A stretch of 64,000 nt of DNA from Choanephora cucurbitarum (taxonomy: Eukaryota > Mucoromycota > Mucoromycetes > Mucorales > Choanephoraceae). The notes below the pieces were generated by a model that was given only the letters and a program-made list of their open reading frames with translations, was not told where the DNA came from and did not search any database. The position numbers and the translations under genes are program-made. Every line of letters begins with the position of its first letter. Position 1 is the first letter of the stretch. This document shows positions 47,209-61,054 of this stretch, piece by piece. Location of the stretch: assembly GCA_025331435.1 (NCBI GenBank), contig JAIWNI010000032.1, forward strand, positions 124,001 through 188,000, in the 5' to 3' direction.

Positions 47209-48147
47209 ATGGGAAAAAGAGAACTGCCTACAAGACATAACTTCCTGACTGAAACAGTAAAAAACTTACTAGAGCCAAGTAATAGCACTTGCTGTCGATA
47301 AGTCAAACTTATTTATGTCTATTTCTTTCTGCTTCTTTGTACAGGCAATACCAACACTGAACCACTCATCGATGGCAAGTCTGTCATTACAGTCACGTCA
47401 GACGAAAAGGCATTAAGCAAGTATGAACACCACCCATCTTCCAACCTAGATCCGTCCATCGTGATTGAACATGTACCACAGGTTCGAATAATAGAGCCAG
47501 TCGCACGAAAGAAACAGAGAAACGATGAAGAAGCAGAGATCACAGATGAGTATTATCTCAAGAGACACCGAAGGCATGAAATGGACGAAAAGAAACAAAA
47601 GAACCGAGAGAAGGAAAGGTTGAGGCATGGTTATTATCAACAAAAGCAGCTAGTGGAGCGTATCAAGACGATGGACAAAAGCCACCTTCAGTCAATTGTC
47701 TCTTCCATTCGACACCGTACACACCAGAATGAAGAAGTGATAGAAGAAGAATACCTAAATGATCTGCACCATCGGTTACTAAAAGATGCTTTAGAGCATT
47801 TAAGGCGGTACGAGGTATTAGGCTTATGTAATCAAAAGGAGGCTGCCCATATGATAGAAGAAGAGCAGGTTTTGTTACCACAAGAGGACCTTATTGACTT
47901 GAGCCCAACACCTACTGAATCGCATAGAGAGACACAATTTCACAAGTCACTGCAGCTAGAGGCTAAAAAGCAACGACAAAATCAAATGAAATCGTTTTCA
48001 GGACAACTTCAGAGTAACACGACAGGTTCGCGCCGTTCAACCCGTCGTGTCATTGCTTTTGGACAGAAATTACCTGAATTTGAACCACAAGAATTTGATT
48101 TACCAGAACATATTATTTTAGAGGGTAAACATTTCCAGAAGAAATAA
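47209..48147 (+). CDS. PEHE-like nuclear protein, 290 aa
   Basis: Two exons (47209-47278, 47345-48147). Residues about 75-130 read RIIEPVARKKQRND, then EITDEYYLKRHRRHEMDEKK and QKNREKERLRHGYYQQKQLV. This pattern matches the PEHE region of MSL1/KANSL1-type proteins, which bind a MYST histone acetyltransferase. The remainder is acidic and Gln-rich and ends FDLPEHIILEGKHFQKK. Inference: scaffold of a histone acetyltransferase or other chromatin complex. The match is by pattern only. It is divergent from the RRM gene across about 350 bases and convergent with the transporter, 131 bases apart. Confidence 0.6.
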
Positions 48148-48278
48148 ACACTACTTATAAGTCGTTATGATAGAATGTCACTGTTTCATCTTTGCTTCAT
48201 TTGTGTCACTTCTTTTTATTTATAAATAGAAATTCAAACCATTTCATATGGTCTATATGGGATATATGTAATTTTTTT

Positions 48279-49517
48279 TTAAGATAAAAGTGGAGCAGTT
48301 TCACCTATACTGCCAGACTTCAAATTGGTGAATACACCGTTAAAGATAAAGACACCCAAGACAAGGACGATGAAACCAACAAGTTCTAACCAAGAGAATG
48401 AATCCCAGCTGTAATGAATAGCAATAACCCAAGTGAGGATAGTTCTAAACAAAAAAAGATAATTAATAAGATGTTAATGAACTTGAATGTTCCTCTTACC
48501 TCAAAGTATCAATGACACTACGGCCAGGAACACCAATGCTAGTGCTGACAGTCAAGCCAAAGAAGTTGAAGATGGCAACCATAAAAGTCAAAGCAAGAGC
48601 ACTTTGCCAAAGAGAAGCATGGTGGATCATGTCTTGAATACCTTGAGCAACATCAAACTGTCCTTGACCAACAAAGGCAGTGACGATCAAAGTGACACTC
48701 AACAAAAGTGTACCAAAGATACCTTCAATACCCATAGCACGAACAGGGTCCAAATGATAACGATCCATCAAATACTCTTCCAAAATAAACTGACCTGCAA
48801 CAAAGAGTTGAGCAGCAACCAATAAGAGAGGACCCAGATAATTAGCATCGTCTTTGTGCCAAATAGAGGAGAAAACAATGACACCGGTACCCAACATAAT
48901 GAAGGCAATCGAGACCCATTCCTTACGCAAGAATTTACGAGATAAGAAAAGACAGCTGAAGATGGCAGAGAAACCGATGATACTGCTTCTCATCATTTGG
49001 TAGATAGAAGGTGTTGTGTAGATCAAGCCCAAGTTAAGAAGCTATCAATACCGTGAGTTCAACATGCTCTTAAAAGTCATTCTTTACTTACAGTAGTAGC
49101 AATCAAGTCACATGCACTAGGGAGAGCAAACCAAATGGCAGACCAAGACCAGGTTGAGGTGCGTGGTGTAACCCATTCATTATAATCACTGTAATTGTTG
49201 CCATTGCTGTTGATAGTCTCACGCATTGATTGATCCATAGATGATTTGTTGACAATATGGATGATCAAGATACAGACGATTTCACCAAGGAAAATCATAC
49301 TGGTCTGAAGCAAAGGTTGGCTAAAGAAATAGTATTCATCTTGGTCCTTGTCCAAATAGATCTTTTGGTTGTCTTGGAAGGATAAGATCAAAGGTATGCA
49401 AACACCTATTACGCGCCAGAGTTATTTAACTGATCATCACAAGTTCTTTCTCTCTCTCTCGGTTATACCTGATATCAATAAACCTAACGTCAAAAATGAG
49501 GTATGCAGTACAGACAT
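48279..49517 (-). CDS. SLC35F6-like transporter of the DMT superfamily
   Basis: Four exons on the minus strand (49517-49469, 49405-49092, 49041-48500, 48444-48279) give 356 aa. About ten hydrophobic segments are visible, starting MSVLHTSFLTLGLLISGVCI and including LQTSMIFLGEIVCILIIHIV, VSIAFIMLGTGVIVFSSIW, LLLVAAQLFVAGQFILEEYL, LLLSVTLIVTAFVG and ELVGFIVLVLGVFIFNGVF. The motifs YQMMRSSIIGFSAIFSCLFL and EEYLMDRYHLDP are typical of the SLC35F6/TANGO9-like branch of drug/metabolite transporters. A nucleotide-sugar or related solute is possible; the substrate is not determinable. Probable location is an endomembrane or vacuolar membrane. Confidence 0.85.
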
Positions 49518-51266
49518 GCTTTTGATAAACAAAAAAAAAAAAGAAGAAAAAAAAAGAAAAAGAAAAAGAAATAACTTTATGCTGAGAATTTATATGTTCC
49601 TTTGATGGGTTTCCGTTTCATCCCTTTTTATTTTCTGAAAAAAAAAAGTAACCGTTTTCGTCCTTGCTTCACACGCCACCTTTTTTTTTTCTTTATCTTT
49701 CTCTTCTTTAAAAAAAAAGTCTTTGTTTAGATCTACCGTAACTCTATCTAACTCTTCTTCTGTATGTCTTACTGGTAAGCCTGCTTCTGTAGACACTCTA
49801 GTTCGAAGGCAATTCTCTTTTACGAGTATTCCTCTGTCAAGGTGTCACAATACTAGTAATGCCAGAAAAAAAAACGCGGATTTTGTAAATCATACCGGTC
49901 CTTCAATAGTTCCTTTGTACAAAGTCCAAAACAAGACGTCGAAAAAACTTTTTCATTCGACACATCAAACTGATCTAGATAACACTTTTAATGGCTGAAC
50001 AATCGATATTTGATAACAACAAAAAAGTGAAAGTGTTGATCTTCAAGCGTCTTGTTGTATATCAGAACGCACATAACGAAATTGGGAGGGGGGGGGGCTA
50101 AAAGGAAGACACTCTATTTCGTTATGACGGCATATGGTAAAGTTATGTTATTTCCTTTTTTTGAACTTTAAAACAGCCAATGGCACCATTTTTCTACATA
50201 TAAATTGTAACCACAATGGCATATCAACTCCACCCTGTTATTTCTCTCTTTATAGTAAAGCCTAGTCGACTTTATTTGAGTTTTTCTATTCCAATCACTT
50301 CTTCCATGGTTCACAGAACATGGATATGTTTTGTTAATGGGAGGGGCAAACACAAGGCATCTTAGCTTTTCAAATTCTTTGTTCATTATCTGTATTAAGA
50401 AAAGAAAATACCCTAGCCCCATACACTTTCTCAAAAAGTGATTTCAACACATCATGGTATATGTAAGATTTAGTGGGCATTTGCTTCATCGACTGGGCTC
50501 GATACAGTTGACATCTAGAAAGCATTGCAGTATTTCAGATCCTTACTATACATTGTATGGACCTCGTAAAAGTTCCAGGCCATCCTTTTGTTGCCCTGTC
50601 TCTCTCTCTCTCTCTCTCTACCAATCAAAGTGTGGTGCCTGGAGGCTTAGTCTTTCTACCTTATTTGCCATCAAAGCAAAGTCAGCTCAAGTCGTTTTTT
50701 TTTGAGTGATCATAAAGTAACCTATGTGTATGAGAGTACGTTGTTCTCGAGAAAAAAAAGGTGTGCCATATACTTGTGTGTCATCAAAAGATGTAGAGCT
50801 CCATTTAACGAAGCAGGCCATTGTTACAGGAAATCATGATGTATTGATTCCGAGCCGACATCATTTCCGAAAGTCAGCTCAAAACTTAATTCTGTATTAC
50901 AGTAGTAGTTGCTCAATTTATACGATCACAAATAGTATAATCATACGTCTTTTTAGTTGACTGTAACCATAAAGGAATGCTTGAAACTGATCTTCAATCA
51001 AATAGAAGAAATAAAGCAGATATTTGCTGGAATGTCCTAATGAAAATGTTGAACTTCAGAGAGTTCTCACAACCTGTATTCTTCTGCATCTCTTTCATGT
51101 TTTGTGAATTAAAATTGTAATTTTAAACAGACATTTTTCTTGTTCACTAGGTTACAGTGGGTTTTTATAGAAATAGCCTGTAGCTGTGTTCATTCACTTG
51201 GACAATAGTGTTTCATTTGGATGTTTTATTGCAATTCTTATGATTATTATTTTGAATGATCGACAT
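49518..51266. other. Intergenic region, no gene seen
   Basis: A-rich tracts with KKEEKK-like low complexity (49530-49570), a T-run cluster and a ten-G tract near 50087-50097. The open frames 50168-50434, 50454-50705 and 50724-50960 are short and unlike known proteins. Confidence 0.45.
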
Positions 51267-54200
51267 TTAAATAGAAGCTAATGTTTTTAATACATTGATG
51301 ATCTGTTCTGGAGTGTTTACATGCCAATTAGCATGCGTCTTCTTTTCAGAAGGACCCACTGTAACAGAGTAAAGATTTGAATCAGGTTCTGACCAGATGA
51401 TAGGTGGAGATACAGGGCTTGTGGGTGATGAGACTCTTAAGGCAGAAGGAGAGCCAATGTTCTTTTGTTGATAATGAGCAGCACTGAGAGCACGGAACAT
51501 GTCTTCATCTGTCTTGTCATCACCAGCACATAGAACCAAGTTGGTATCTGGATTCTTGGCCAAGATACGCTTGACTATCTCGCCCTTGTTGACAGACATA
51601 GGTCTGATTTCCAGATTCTTTTTGCCCACCAAGATTTCAACTGGGAACTTGCTAACAATGGCATTCTCTAGATGGTTTTGACATTCTTTTGCTTGGAAAG
51701 CACTTTTAAAAAAAAATTGAATGAGATAAGACCCCAATAGAAATCAAAAAATTAAAATTTACCCATATTCAGCATCAGCTAATCGATAATGCCAAGTGAT
51801 GGAAGACTTTTTGTGTTCAACAAAGCTGCCTTGCGTTCTTTCAGTATAATAATCAAATATCTCTGTCACATCTGCTTTCCAACTCATGTCCATGCCATCT
51901 ACTATGCTTGTCCATTCAGTGGCTCCAATAGGCTTGACATAACAACCATGTTCTGCACTAAAGCCAATGTTCTTGACACCACCTAACCATTCCTCCAGGA
52001 CAGCTTGATCTCTACCTGATACAACCCATACACTGTTTTTGGGGTCATTACATAATGTCTGTAATGCATCCAACATGTCAGCTGAAGGCTTTGCATCGGA
52101 AGGAACAGGTACAATCGGTGCCAATGTTCCCTAATAAAGAAGTCTATCTTTTTAGTACTATCTCTTGTCAGTCGAAAAAGAAACTCACATCATAATCAAA
52201 GAACATGACTCTCTTCTTAGCGAGTTTGTAGTCATCTATTAACTTTTGAATATCCAGATTGGGAGTAGCATGCGACTGAAGGTCTTGTTGTTGGCTGACA
52301 CTAACGAGTTGCTTGATAAATGAGTGAGCCCAGAAATCAGCAGTATGGCTTGTGACATGATGATAGAGTTTCTAAACCAAGATGTCAGTAGGAATGACTT
52401 ATTTCAATCAAGCTCTTTTTTTCTTACCTCATGTCGTGTGACCTTTTCTTCCACAGACATGGTCAATGCTCCATTTATTGACCGAGCCACATCGGCATAG
52501 TCATAAGGGTTGACCAAGATAGCTGCACCTAACGAACCAGCTGTGCCTGCAAATTCAGACAGAATCAACTGTCCTGGCTCTGATTTACGATGCTGACAGA
52601 CAATGTATTCATAAGAAGTGGTGTTCATGCCATCTCGACTACAGGTAATGAGCGCAAGATCAGCTACAGACAGTAAAGCATAGTATTCATCACGATCGAT
52701 ATCTTGATGATAGTAATGGACTGGGAAGAACTCAATGGAACCGAAGCGACTGTTGATATGACCTACTGTCTCTGAGATCTTGGATTCCAACTTGGAGTGA
52801 TCCCCAAAGGTAGGTGTGGCCACTTGAATGAGCACCACTTGATTTCTCCATTCAGGGTAGTTTGTCAAAAAGGCCTCAAAGGCATGAAGTTTCTGAAGAA
52901 TTCCCTTGGTACTGTCCAGTTTGTCACGACCCACAATGATCTTTTTACCTGCATACATATCACGAATGGCCTCCATCTTGAGTTCGACTCCAGGTTGACG
53001 AGAGAATTGATGGACACGATTGCAATCTACGCCAATTGGGAAAGCACCTACAGAGACCATCGTGCCCTTGTGACTGACGCCGACTTGAGTGGTTTCACAG
53101 CCTAGAACACGCGTACATGAAGAAATGAAGTGTCGAGCATAAGAGTAGGTCTAAATGTTTGTCTTTTGTATCAGATAGCATGTCTTTTTTTTTATATATA
53201 TAAGGAAACACTTGCCTGAAATCCAACCAGATTAGCACCAAGCATGCCCTCTAAAATTTTGTTTCGGGCTAAAAAAAAAAATGTATCATATTTTTAAGGG
53301 GGGGGGGGAGACAAAGAGTCAATTAAACTGAGGTGTTTTTCTAATAGGCTTAAACTCACTTTGTAGACAACGGAATATTTCAGAACTAGGGAAAGTAGCA
53401 TGAATGAAGATACCAATGGCAGCATCAGGAAGCTTTTCTCGAATCATTTGGGGCACCAATAAAAGATGATAATCATTGATAAAGACTACCTAATGTATAA
53501 GTAGAAATAAAATAAATAAAAAAGAACAAAACTTACTGATATCGTTGGTTTGATAATGATCAATCACTGCATCTGCAAATCTTCTGTTGACAGCCACATA
53601 ATCATCCCAATAACGTTTTTCAGCTCGACTGTCTCGACTAGAAGATGTTTGTACCAAATAATGAAACACTGGCCAAAGCACTGTACATAAAACACGTAAC
53701 ACAAGAAAAAATGATTGGCATGACGAAACAATGATGGACCATAAAATAATTTACCTTCTTTACAATAACCTTCATAATGACCTTGAGATTCTTTTTCTAA
53801 AAAGATAGGCACAATATGGCCTGTTTCCCATAAGAGTGATTGAAGCTTGACCTTGTCTTCTGTAGCAAGTGCATGAGGGGGAATCTTGTTTCGAGTGCCT
53901 TGTTCCCGGATAGGACCCGTCCAGCCGATATGAATTGTTTGATTGTCTTTGCGAAGACTTTGAAGACCAGCATAAAGTGCCTGATGACCTCTTCTTTCGA
54001 CCACAGTCCAGTCAGCAGCATGGAACTTCATTCGAAGTGTCACACCTCGCTTATGATGGCGAGCCAGTTTAGAGATAGGAGCTGCAGCAACAGGATCATC
54101 CGTAGCAGCCGTACCTTCCAATGAAACATCTTCTTGGTGAGGCGATTTGGGAGGAGAAGGCGGAGCTTGATCCCGTTTCAATTGATGCGAGCGTAAGATG

Positions 54201-54307
54201 TTATATGGGATTTGATGTGTGACATTGATGATACGTCCCTGGATATCAGGCAATTGACCAGACAAAGGAAGAAAATGAGCTACCTTTTCAGCTGTAAGAG
54301 ATGACAT
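51267..54307 (-). CDS. TPS2: Trehalose-6-phosphate phosphatase/synthase-like (TPS2 type)
   Basis: Eight exons on the minus strand (54307-53755, 53680-53537, 53485-53360, 53268-53216, 53150-52428, 52371-52189, 52130-51763, 51702-51267) give 861 aa. Intron 4 is GC-AG. Residues about 110-590 form a GT20 domain: IINVTHQIPYNI, VFIND-YHLLLVPQMIRE-like block, GANLVGFQTYSYARHF, GRDKLDSTKGILQKL with the Arg and Lys of the nucleotide-sugar site, and ALITCSRDGMNTTSYEYI. Residues about 610-861 form a HAD phosphatase with nucleophile motif FFDYDGTLAP, VWVVSGRD, then KGEIVKRI and AGDDKTDEDM. It removes phosphate from trehalose-6-P in storage and stress sugar synthesis. As in yeast Tps2, the synthase half is probably structural. 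A GC-AG intron and two small exons make the middle harder for gene finders. Confidence 0.92.
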
Positions 54308-55963
54308 GACAGTAATAATAAAAAGAAGAAAAAAAAGAAAGAAAGACGATTCAACATGATTTTTTTTTCTATTTAAATAACTGGTGAAATTGTCACGGGG
54401 TTTTTACTTGAACGCGAAAAGATACACTTGACGCGGGTTATTGTTTGGCGTGTGGTGTTTATGCAGCTGACTTTATTCTGGTCAAAGTAACATTGATTAG
54501 CATATGATTCTCTTTGGATTTTATCACGTTTTCAAACAATCTTTCTATATCAAAAAAAAAGAATTGTTTTGCTTCATCTGATCCAAGTGAACCCTTTCTT
54601 ATTTGCGGAGGGGGAACAAACTTGTGATTCTGCTAATCAGTAAAATCAGGAAAATCTGTAAACCTTTTTCTTGTTCTGTACAACCTCGAAGCTTCTTTTT
54701 GTTTCCTTCTGCCCCAAATTACTTTTTCGCCCTTTGTTTCCTCTCCTTTTTGATATCATAGGATTTAGATAAAAAAAAAAATTAAGGAGAGTGTTGCGGA
54801 ACACCGTTCTTTACACCGGCATTTGGAAACCTTAAATTATCAACCAACATAATTACATTCAATTGAACCGTGTTCGTTTTTAACATTGCATATTGGACTA
54901 TGTTGTACAGAAATGAACAATTTTAAATCGAGAAAGATAGATCCCTACTCTTCTTTCTCTATAATCTCTATTGACAACAAATAAGAGGCTCCATGTATAT
55001 AACTCATGACATGCCACAGTTACGCAAAGTAAATAACACGCTCATTTGAACAGAAACTCTAAGCTGTGAGGATTATTACTTTCCTTTTTCATTATGATCA
55101 TTTACTATGTCATCTATATAATATATTGAACTAGCCGAGGTGTTCACTATCAGAAGTAAAAAATAAGTGTGGTTATCATTTTAGGTATTCTCAAAAGGAG
55201 GGGGGGGGGGAATCAATGAGATCATTGAACAAGAGCATCAAAACTTAGTATAGTCAAAAGATTTTTTCTTGTTCTTTTTTTAAGCTTGAGGATACTCTTG
55301 TTATAAGCATACTGATATTGACCACTTATTCATTGACCTACAAGCTACCAGTAACTAAATATCATGTATGAGCTATAGGTGTAGGATTTAATACCTTGAT
55401 CTTCATGCTTTTGTATAAAGAACAAACCTGAATAAATGAAATCAACAGATAAAGAGCGATTGAACTGACCAACAAAGTGTTTGTGTGTATAATGTCCTTA
55501 TCAACATCAGTGGCCCTGTCAGACAAACCAATATATGCTCAGTCTTGAATGACTTTTTGTTCTTCTTTTACTGAGAAAAGACAGATAGGCTTGACCTTAT
55601 CATCCAATAGAACGCACGCAATGGATAAGTAATATATTCAACACAGAAGAGTCTGCTTATAAAGTAGTATTTCTTTCCCGAGAGGCGCAAAAACAAGCAA
55701 GTTAAGCAAGAATTTGAAATGTACATTACATCCGATATAAACAAAAGAGAGAGAGAAAAAAAAAAGAGGGTAAATCAGTTCTGTACAGATCTATGGTTAA
55801 GATAGAAGATCATTATATATTGGCTCTAGGCCCCCCCTCTTTTCTTTTTTGGTATGATTATCCCGCTATCCAGACTTAAACTCAGATAGTGTAATTTTTC
55901 TTTCGAGAAAATAAAGGTCCCTTCATCTCTCTTTTTTCTCATCTCTCTCATTCTTTATTGAAC
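54308..55963. other. Divergent intergenic region (TPS2 / GDP-fucose synthase)
   Basis: 1.66 kb with no gene. Upstream of TPS2 there are AGGGG-type pentamers (for example near 54609), which resemble stress-response elements, though this was not tested. A poly-G tract lies at about 55198-55210 and a seven-C run near 55831-55837, followed by a T/C-rich leader before 55964. Confidence 0.45.
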
Positions 55964-57367
<1,404 letters not shown>

Positions 57368-57637
57368 ATATTTTCCTCGTACATATATTATAATAATAAT
57401 AAAATTCAATTGTATTCCTCTTATCCAACTAGCTCTATACATCTCTTATCTTTTCATTTTTTTTTCTTGGAGCAGTGACAAGATCATTTTCAAACTCAGT
57501 TGTCCGATAGAAATTTCTCTCTCGAGCACTTAAAAAGTCCGATAGGCGGTTCGGAGTAGAATGAGAAAGAGCAGCCCAAGGGAAGTCCTTTTGTGATCAA
57601 GAGCACAACATCAGAAGAACCTCCTCTTTTAATCAAT

Positions 57638-58411
57638 ATGTCAGACCGGTATGTCAAGTTCATCTTGATGGATCCATCTAAGCCAAAGAAGCAAATGTTG
57701 AGACAAGCAAAAAAAAAAAAAAGAGAGAGAAAGAAAGAGGAATTGAGAGGATGAATACACTAGAAACGAATGGATGGATATTACAGCTTCACAACAACAA
57801 CAATAGAGGAAAAGGAAAGAATGGATCGACTGTGAGTGGGACAATCCAGTAATGGCAAACAACAAGGCCAAACTAACCTAGTGGGTTAGCTAAACAACCA
57901 TTCCACCCTCACTATCAGAAAAAAAGGAGTCCGACCAGTTCTATCATCTGACAACCACATCTCTTTTATTTTTTTTTGTCTTGCTCTTTGCTTCAGGCTT
58001 TTTCTTATGACATTGTGAAACTAAACTCTCTCTTTTTTTCTCTATATAGTCTTTACAGCAAGGGCCGCGTTTTGGGTTTCGAACGTGCTAAGCGCACTCA
58101 AAACCCCAACACCTCTCTCATCCAAATCGAAGGTGTTCAAACTACCTCTGATGCCAAGTTCTACCTCGGTAAGCGTGTTGCCTACGTCTACCGTGCTCAA
58201 CGTGAAATCAACGGTTCCAAGATCCGTGTTATCTGGGGTCGTATTGCCCGTACTCACGGTACTAGCGGTGTTGTCAAGGCTCGTTTCCGCAAGAACTTGC
58301 CCCCTAAGGTCTTCGGTGCTTCCGTCCGTGTTGTAAGTCAATTAGAATATGTGTAGTTGAATGCCTTTTACTAATGTCTATTTTTAGATGCTCTACCCTT
58401 CCAACATCTAA
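57638..58411 (+). CDS. RPL33: 60S ribosomal protein eL33 (L35A)
   Basis: Three exons (57638-57648, 58050-58332, 58388-58411) give 105 aa. This is a large-subunit ribosomal protein with family blocks [60 protein letters not shown] and the end VMLYPSNI. Exon 1 encodes only MSDR minus one base, followed by a 401-nt intron, far longer than other introns here. Codon usage is strongly biased (GGT, GTC, CTC, AAG), as expected for a ribosomal gene. The long intron could host regulation or a small RNA, but no clear C/D box pair was found. Confidence 0.95.
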
Positions 58412-58628
58412 ACTGTAAATCGTTGTCTTTCTTTTTCTTTTTTTGTCTCCATTGAAATAATAAAAAAGAAAAAAAAAGCTCTTGTTTTTCTAGCACATAG
58501 TATCTATTCTGTTCATATATATAAAGAGATGGTGTGGAAAGGGGTAAAATAGAATCTAAAAAAGGAAAGAGGCAGGCTCTCTTTTTTTATTTTTTTTTAT
58601 TTCTTTTTGTTTTTCAACTATCACTCTA

Positions 58629-61009
58629 ATGCAACTTGAAAAAGCAGTATTCTTTTGTTTAAGTTTACTGGTCTTTATCACATTCAAGTCTATAGGTATT
58701 ATTTATCTTATCTAGACTGCAGAACAAAACAAGGCTGATGACTCTTATAGTTTATGCAGAAGATATCTCTACCACACTTTCTCCATTCATATACACCAAT
58801 CTAAATAACTGGCCATGTGTTCGTCTACTCCATGCCTCAGGCACTGTTGGTTGCCAAGGTAACATATTCTTTTGGTATGTGTTGATCGTGCTCATGCTTT
58901 CTTCTACAGCGTTACAGAAAAAGACGGGTGTCTTGTTTGCTCTTGATGATCAACAAGCCATCGACGACTTCACCAACAACAAGCCTTCAGATGACTATGC
59001 TATTGTGATACCTTTTCATCTATTGACCCAATCTAATCTGGATGCCCTTGCTCACACTGGCAAGGTAGCCGGTTTGATCGTCTTGATTCACTCACAGACA
59101 ATAGCCTTTTCTCCAGATAGTGCCTGTCCAAACTGTGCTTATGGCTTATATGCTAACGACACTGACCCATATCAATGGAACTCTCAAGCAGGAAGTTTGA
59201 TCCAAGCAACTTTTGATTTTCCTATCTTTGCCGTTCGTCCAGAGAATGAATTGTCACAACAAGTCTATCAGAACATTACTCAGGTAAGAAGTCATGTAAA
59301 CATAGAGAAGAGGATGGTAACAGATGTGTTCTAGGGTCTTGCTTTTAATCAAGAGCATCAATACCCTTTAAAGGCAGTTGATTTTGAAGCATTCATGTGG
59401 GCTGCCATTGATACAGAGACATGTCTTAGGAGAGGATGGTGTCAACCTATAGGCGGGTTTTCTGTTTATTCTACACCTTCATTGACCATGACAGCAGATG
59501 ATCATAAACCAATCATTGTTGTCTCTGCTTCATTAGACAGTCGATCTTTGTTTCATGATTTAACTGTAGGAGCCAATCAAGTGATTTCTAGTGTGGTCAC
59601 TGTGCTTGGTATTGCTGAAGCTATGAATAAAGTAAAAAAAAAAAAAAAAGAAAAGTTATACAGTGGTATCACTCATACACTACTTTTTTTGATAGGCACC
59701 TATCCCTATGGACAATCTTCCAAAGCATATCTTGTATACCTTATTTGCTGCTGAACCTTGGGGGTTTGCAGGCTCACAACGGTTTGTACAGGACATCTCA
59801 ACTCCCTTTGTCTGTACAAATGCAACCCGAGCCAACAAATGCCCTTACCTAAAGACTGGCTGTACTTTCCCTTGTGTCCGAAGTACTCATTTTACTCGTA
59901 TCAACATGGACCAGATTGAATCGATCTTTGAATTTCAATCTGTCTCAGGCATCAACGCCAACTATTCCAACACATATTATGTGCATGTAGATGATCAACA
60001 GACCAGTCAGTCCATTGTGGATGCCTTGACTTCCAATAGCCAGATTCAAACAGCTTCATCTGATGGTCTACATCGTAAATTGCCACCTAGTAGTGCAATG
60101 AGTTTCTTGCAAAAGAAGAGATCGATCAAGGCTGCTGTAGTGACTGATTATCAAAAGGAACTTGGCATGTAATTAGAGAGATGAACTGATTTGGATCCAG
60201 AGATTGATTTGCTTGTGTTAGGTTATATAACAATGATCAAGATGATTTTCTGGATATGGATAAAGCAACACAATCGATTTGCCAATTGGTCAATACTACA
60301 GCCAAAGCCATTTATCGTGAAGCTTCCAACAGTTCAACTGCAGATGCCATTCGTGCCAACTGTACCTTGATTTCGTCCTTGTTAGATTGTCTTGTCTATA
60401 ACTTTTCTTGTCCTTTGATGCAAAACTACTTTAATGGTAACTTATCGATTCATTCTAATCTATTCTACAGTGCGTCTTATATCCAGCTATACTATAGTAT
60501 CTGGCATCAGTCGAATTCCTCATTATACATCTGTCTTTTCATTTGAAAATCCTCAGACACAACTGATGTCTATGTTTGCCTTGAATTTCCTAAGTGACAT
60601 GAACGGTCAGAGAAGAGAAGTACAAGGACAGCCTATAAGCTGTCATACCATCAATGATTGCCAATCAGGTGAATTGTGTATCAAAAAGGAATGTACTTTC
60701 TCTATTACAGCATACCATGAGGCTTATGGAACAGGTCTACAATACGATGAATCTGCAGGTCGACTTTATCTTGTAGATCCAGCTAAACCTGCCTGGACAG
60801 AGAGCACGTAAGAACAACAACAGACGATCCAATGTTACTTTGTCTAACAAAACTATAGCTGGAATACTCCTTCCATGCGTATCTTTCTAGTCACTTCGTA
60901 CACTCATCAAGTGGTTGAATTTGTTGTAGGTTTATTATGGATATCATTGAGTATAGTCACTGTATTCTTTTTGAAAAAGTATCTTAAAAAGACATTCAAG
61001 ACAGAATAA
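58629..61009 (+). CDS. Nicastrin (gamma-secretase subunit)
   Basis: Eight exons (58629-58695, 58751-58858, 58910-59283, 59335-59631, 59696-60168, 60222-60436, 60471-60807, 60859-61009) give 673 aa (human 709). It has a signal peptide (AVFFCLSLLVFITF). A large luminal domain follows with nicastrin blocks: WPCVRLLHASGTVGCQ, FAVRPENELS, VVSASLDSRSLFHDLTVGAN and the TLFAAEPWGFAGSQRFVQDI segment. In that segment Glu aligns with the conserved Glu before DYIGS, and WGFAGS replaces DYIGS. Then comes CTNATRANKCPYLK-like sequence, a C-terminal WTES block and a single membrane helix (VVGLLWISLSIVTVFFL) with a short basic tail. Nicastrin is the substrate-gating ectodomain of gamma-secretase in the ER-to-surface pathway. 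Its presence implies presenilin, APH1 and PEN2 homologues elsewhere in this genome. Confidence 0.9.
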
Positions 61010-61054
61010 AGACTTAGACGATCTTGGTGCGAACTTCTTTATAGATATCAACTT

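Noticed and set aside
57649..58049. C/D-box snoRNA in the eL33 intron
   Set aside because: A CTGA is present near 57950, but no proper TGATGA partner at snoRNA spacing or flanking stem was found.
58042..58341. 99-aa minus-strand open frame
   Set aside because: It is antisense to the eL33 coding exon and explained by ribosomal-gene codon bias.
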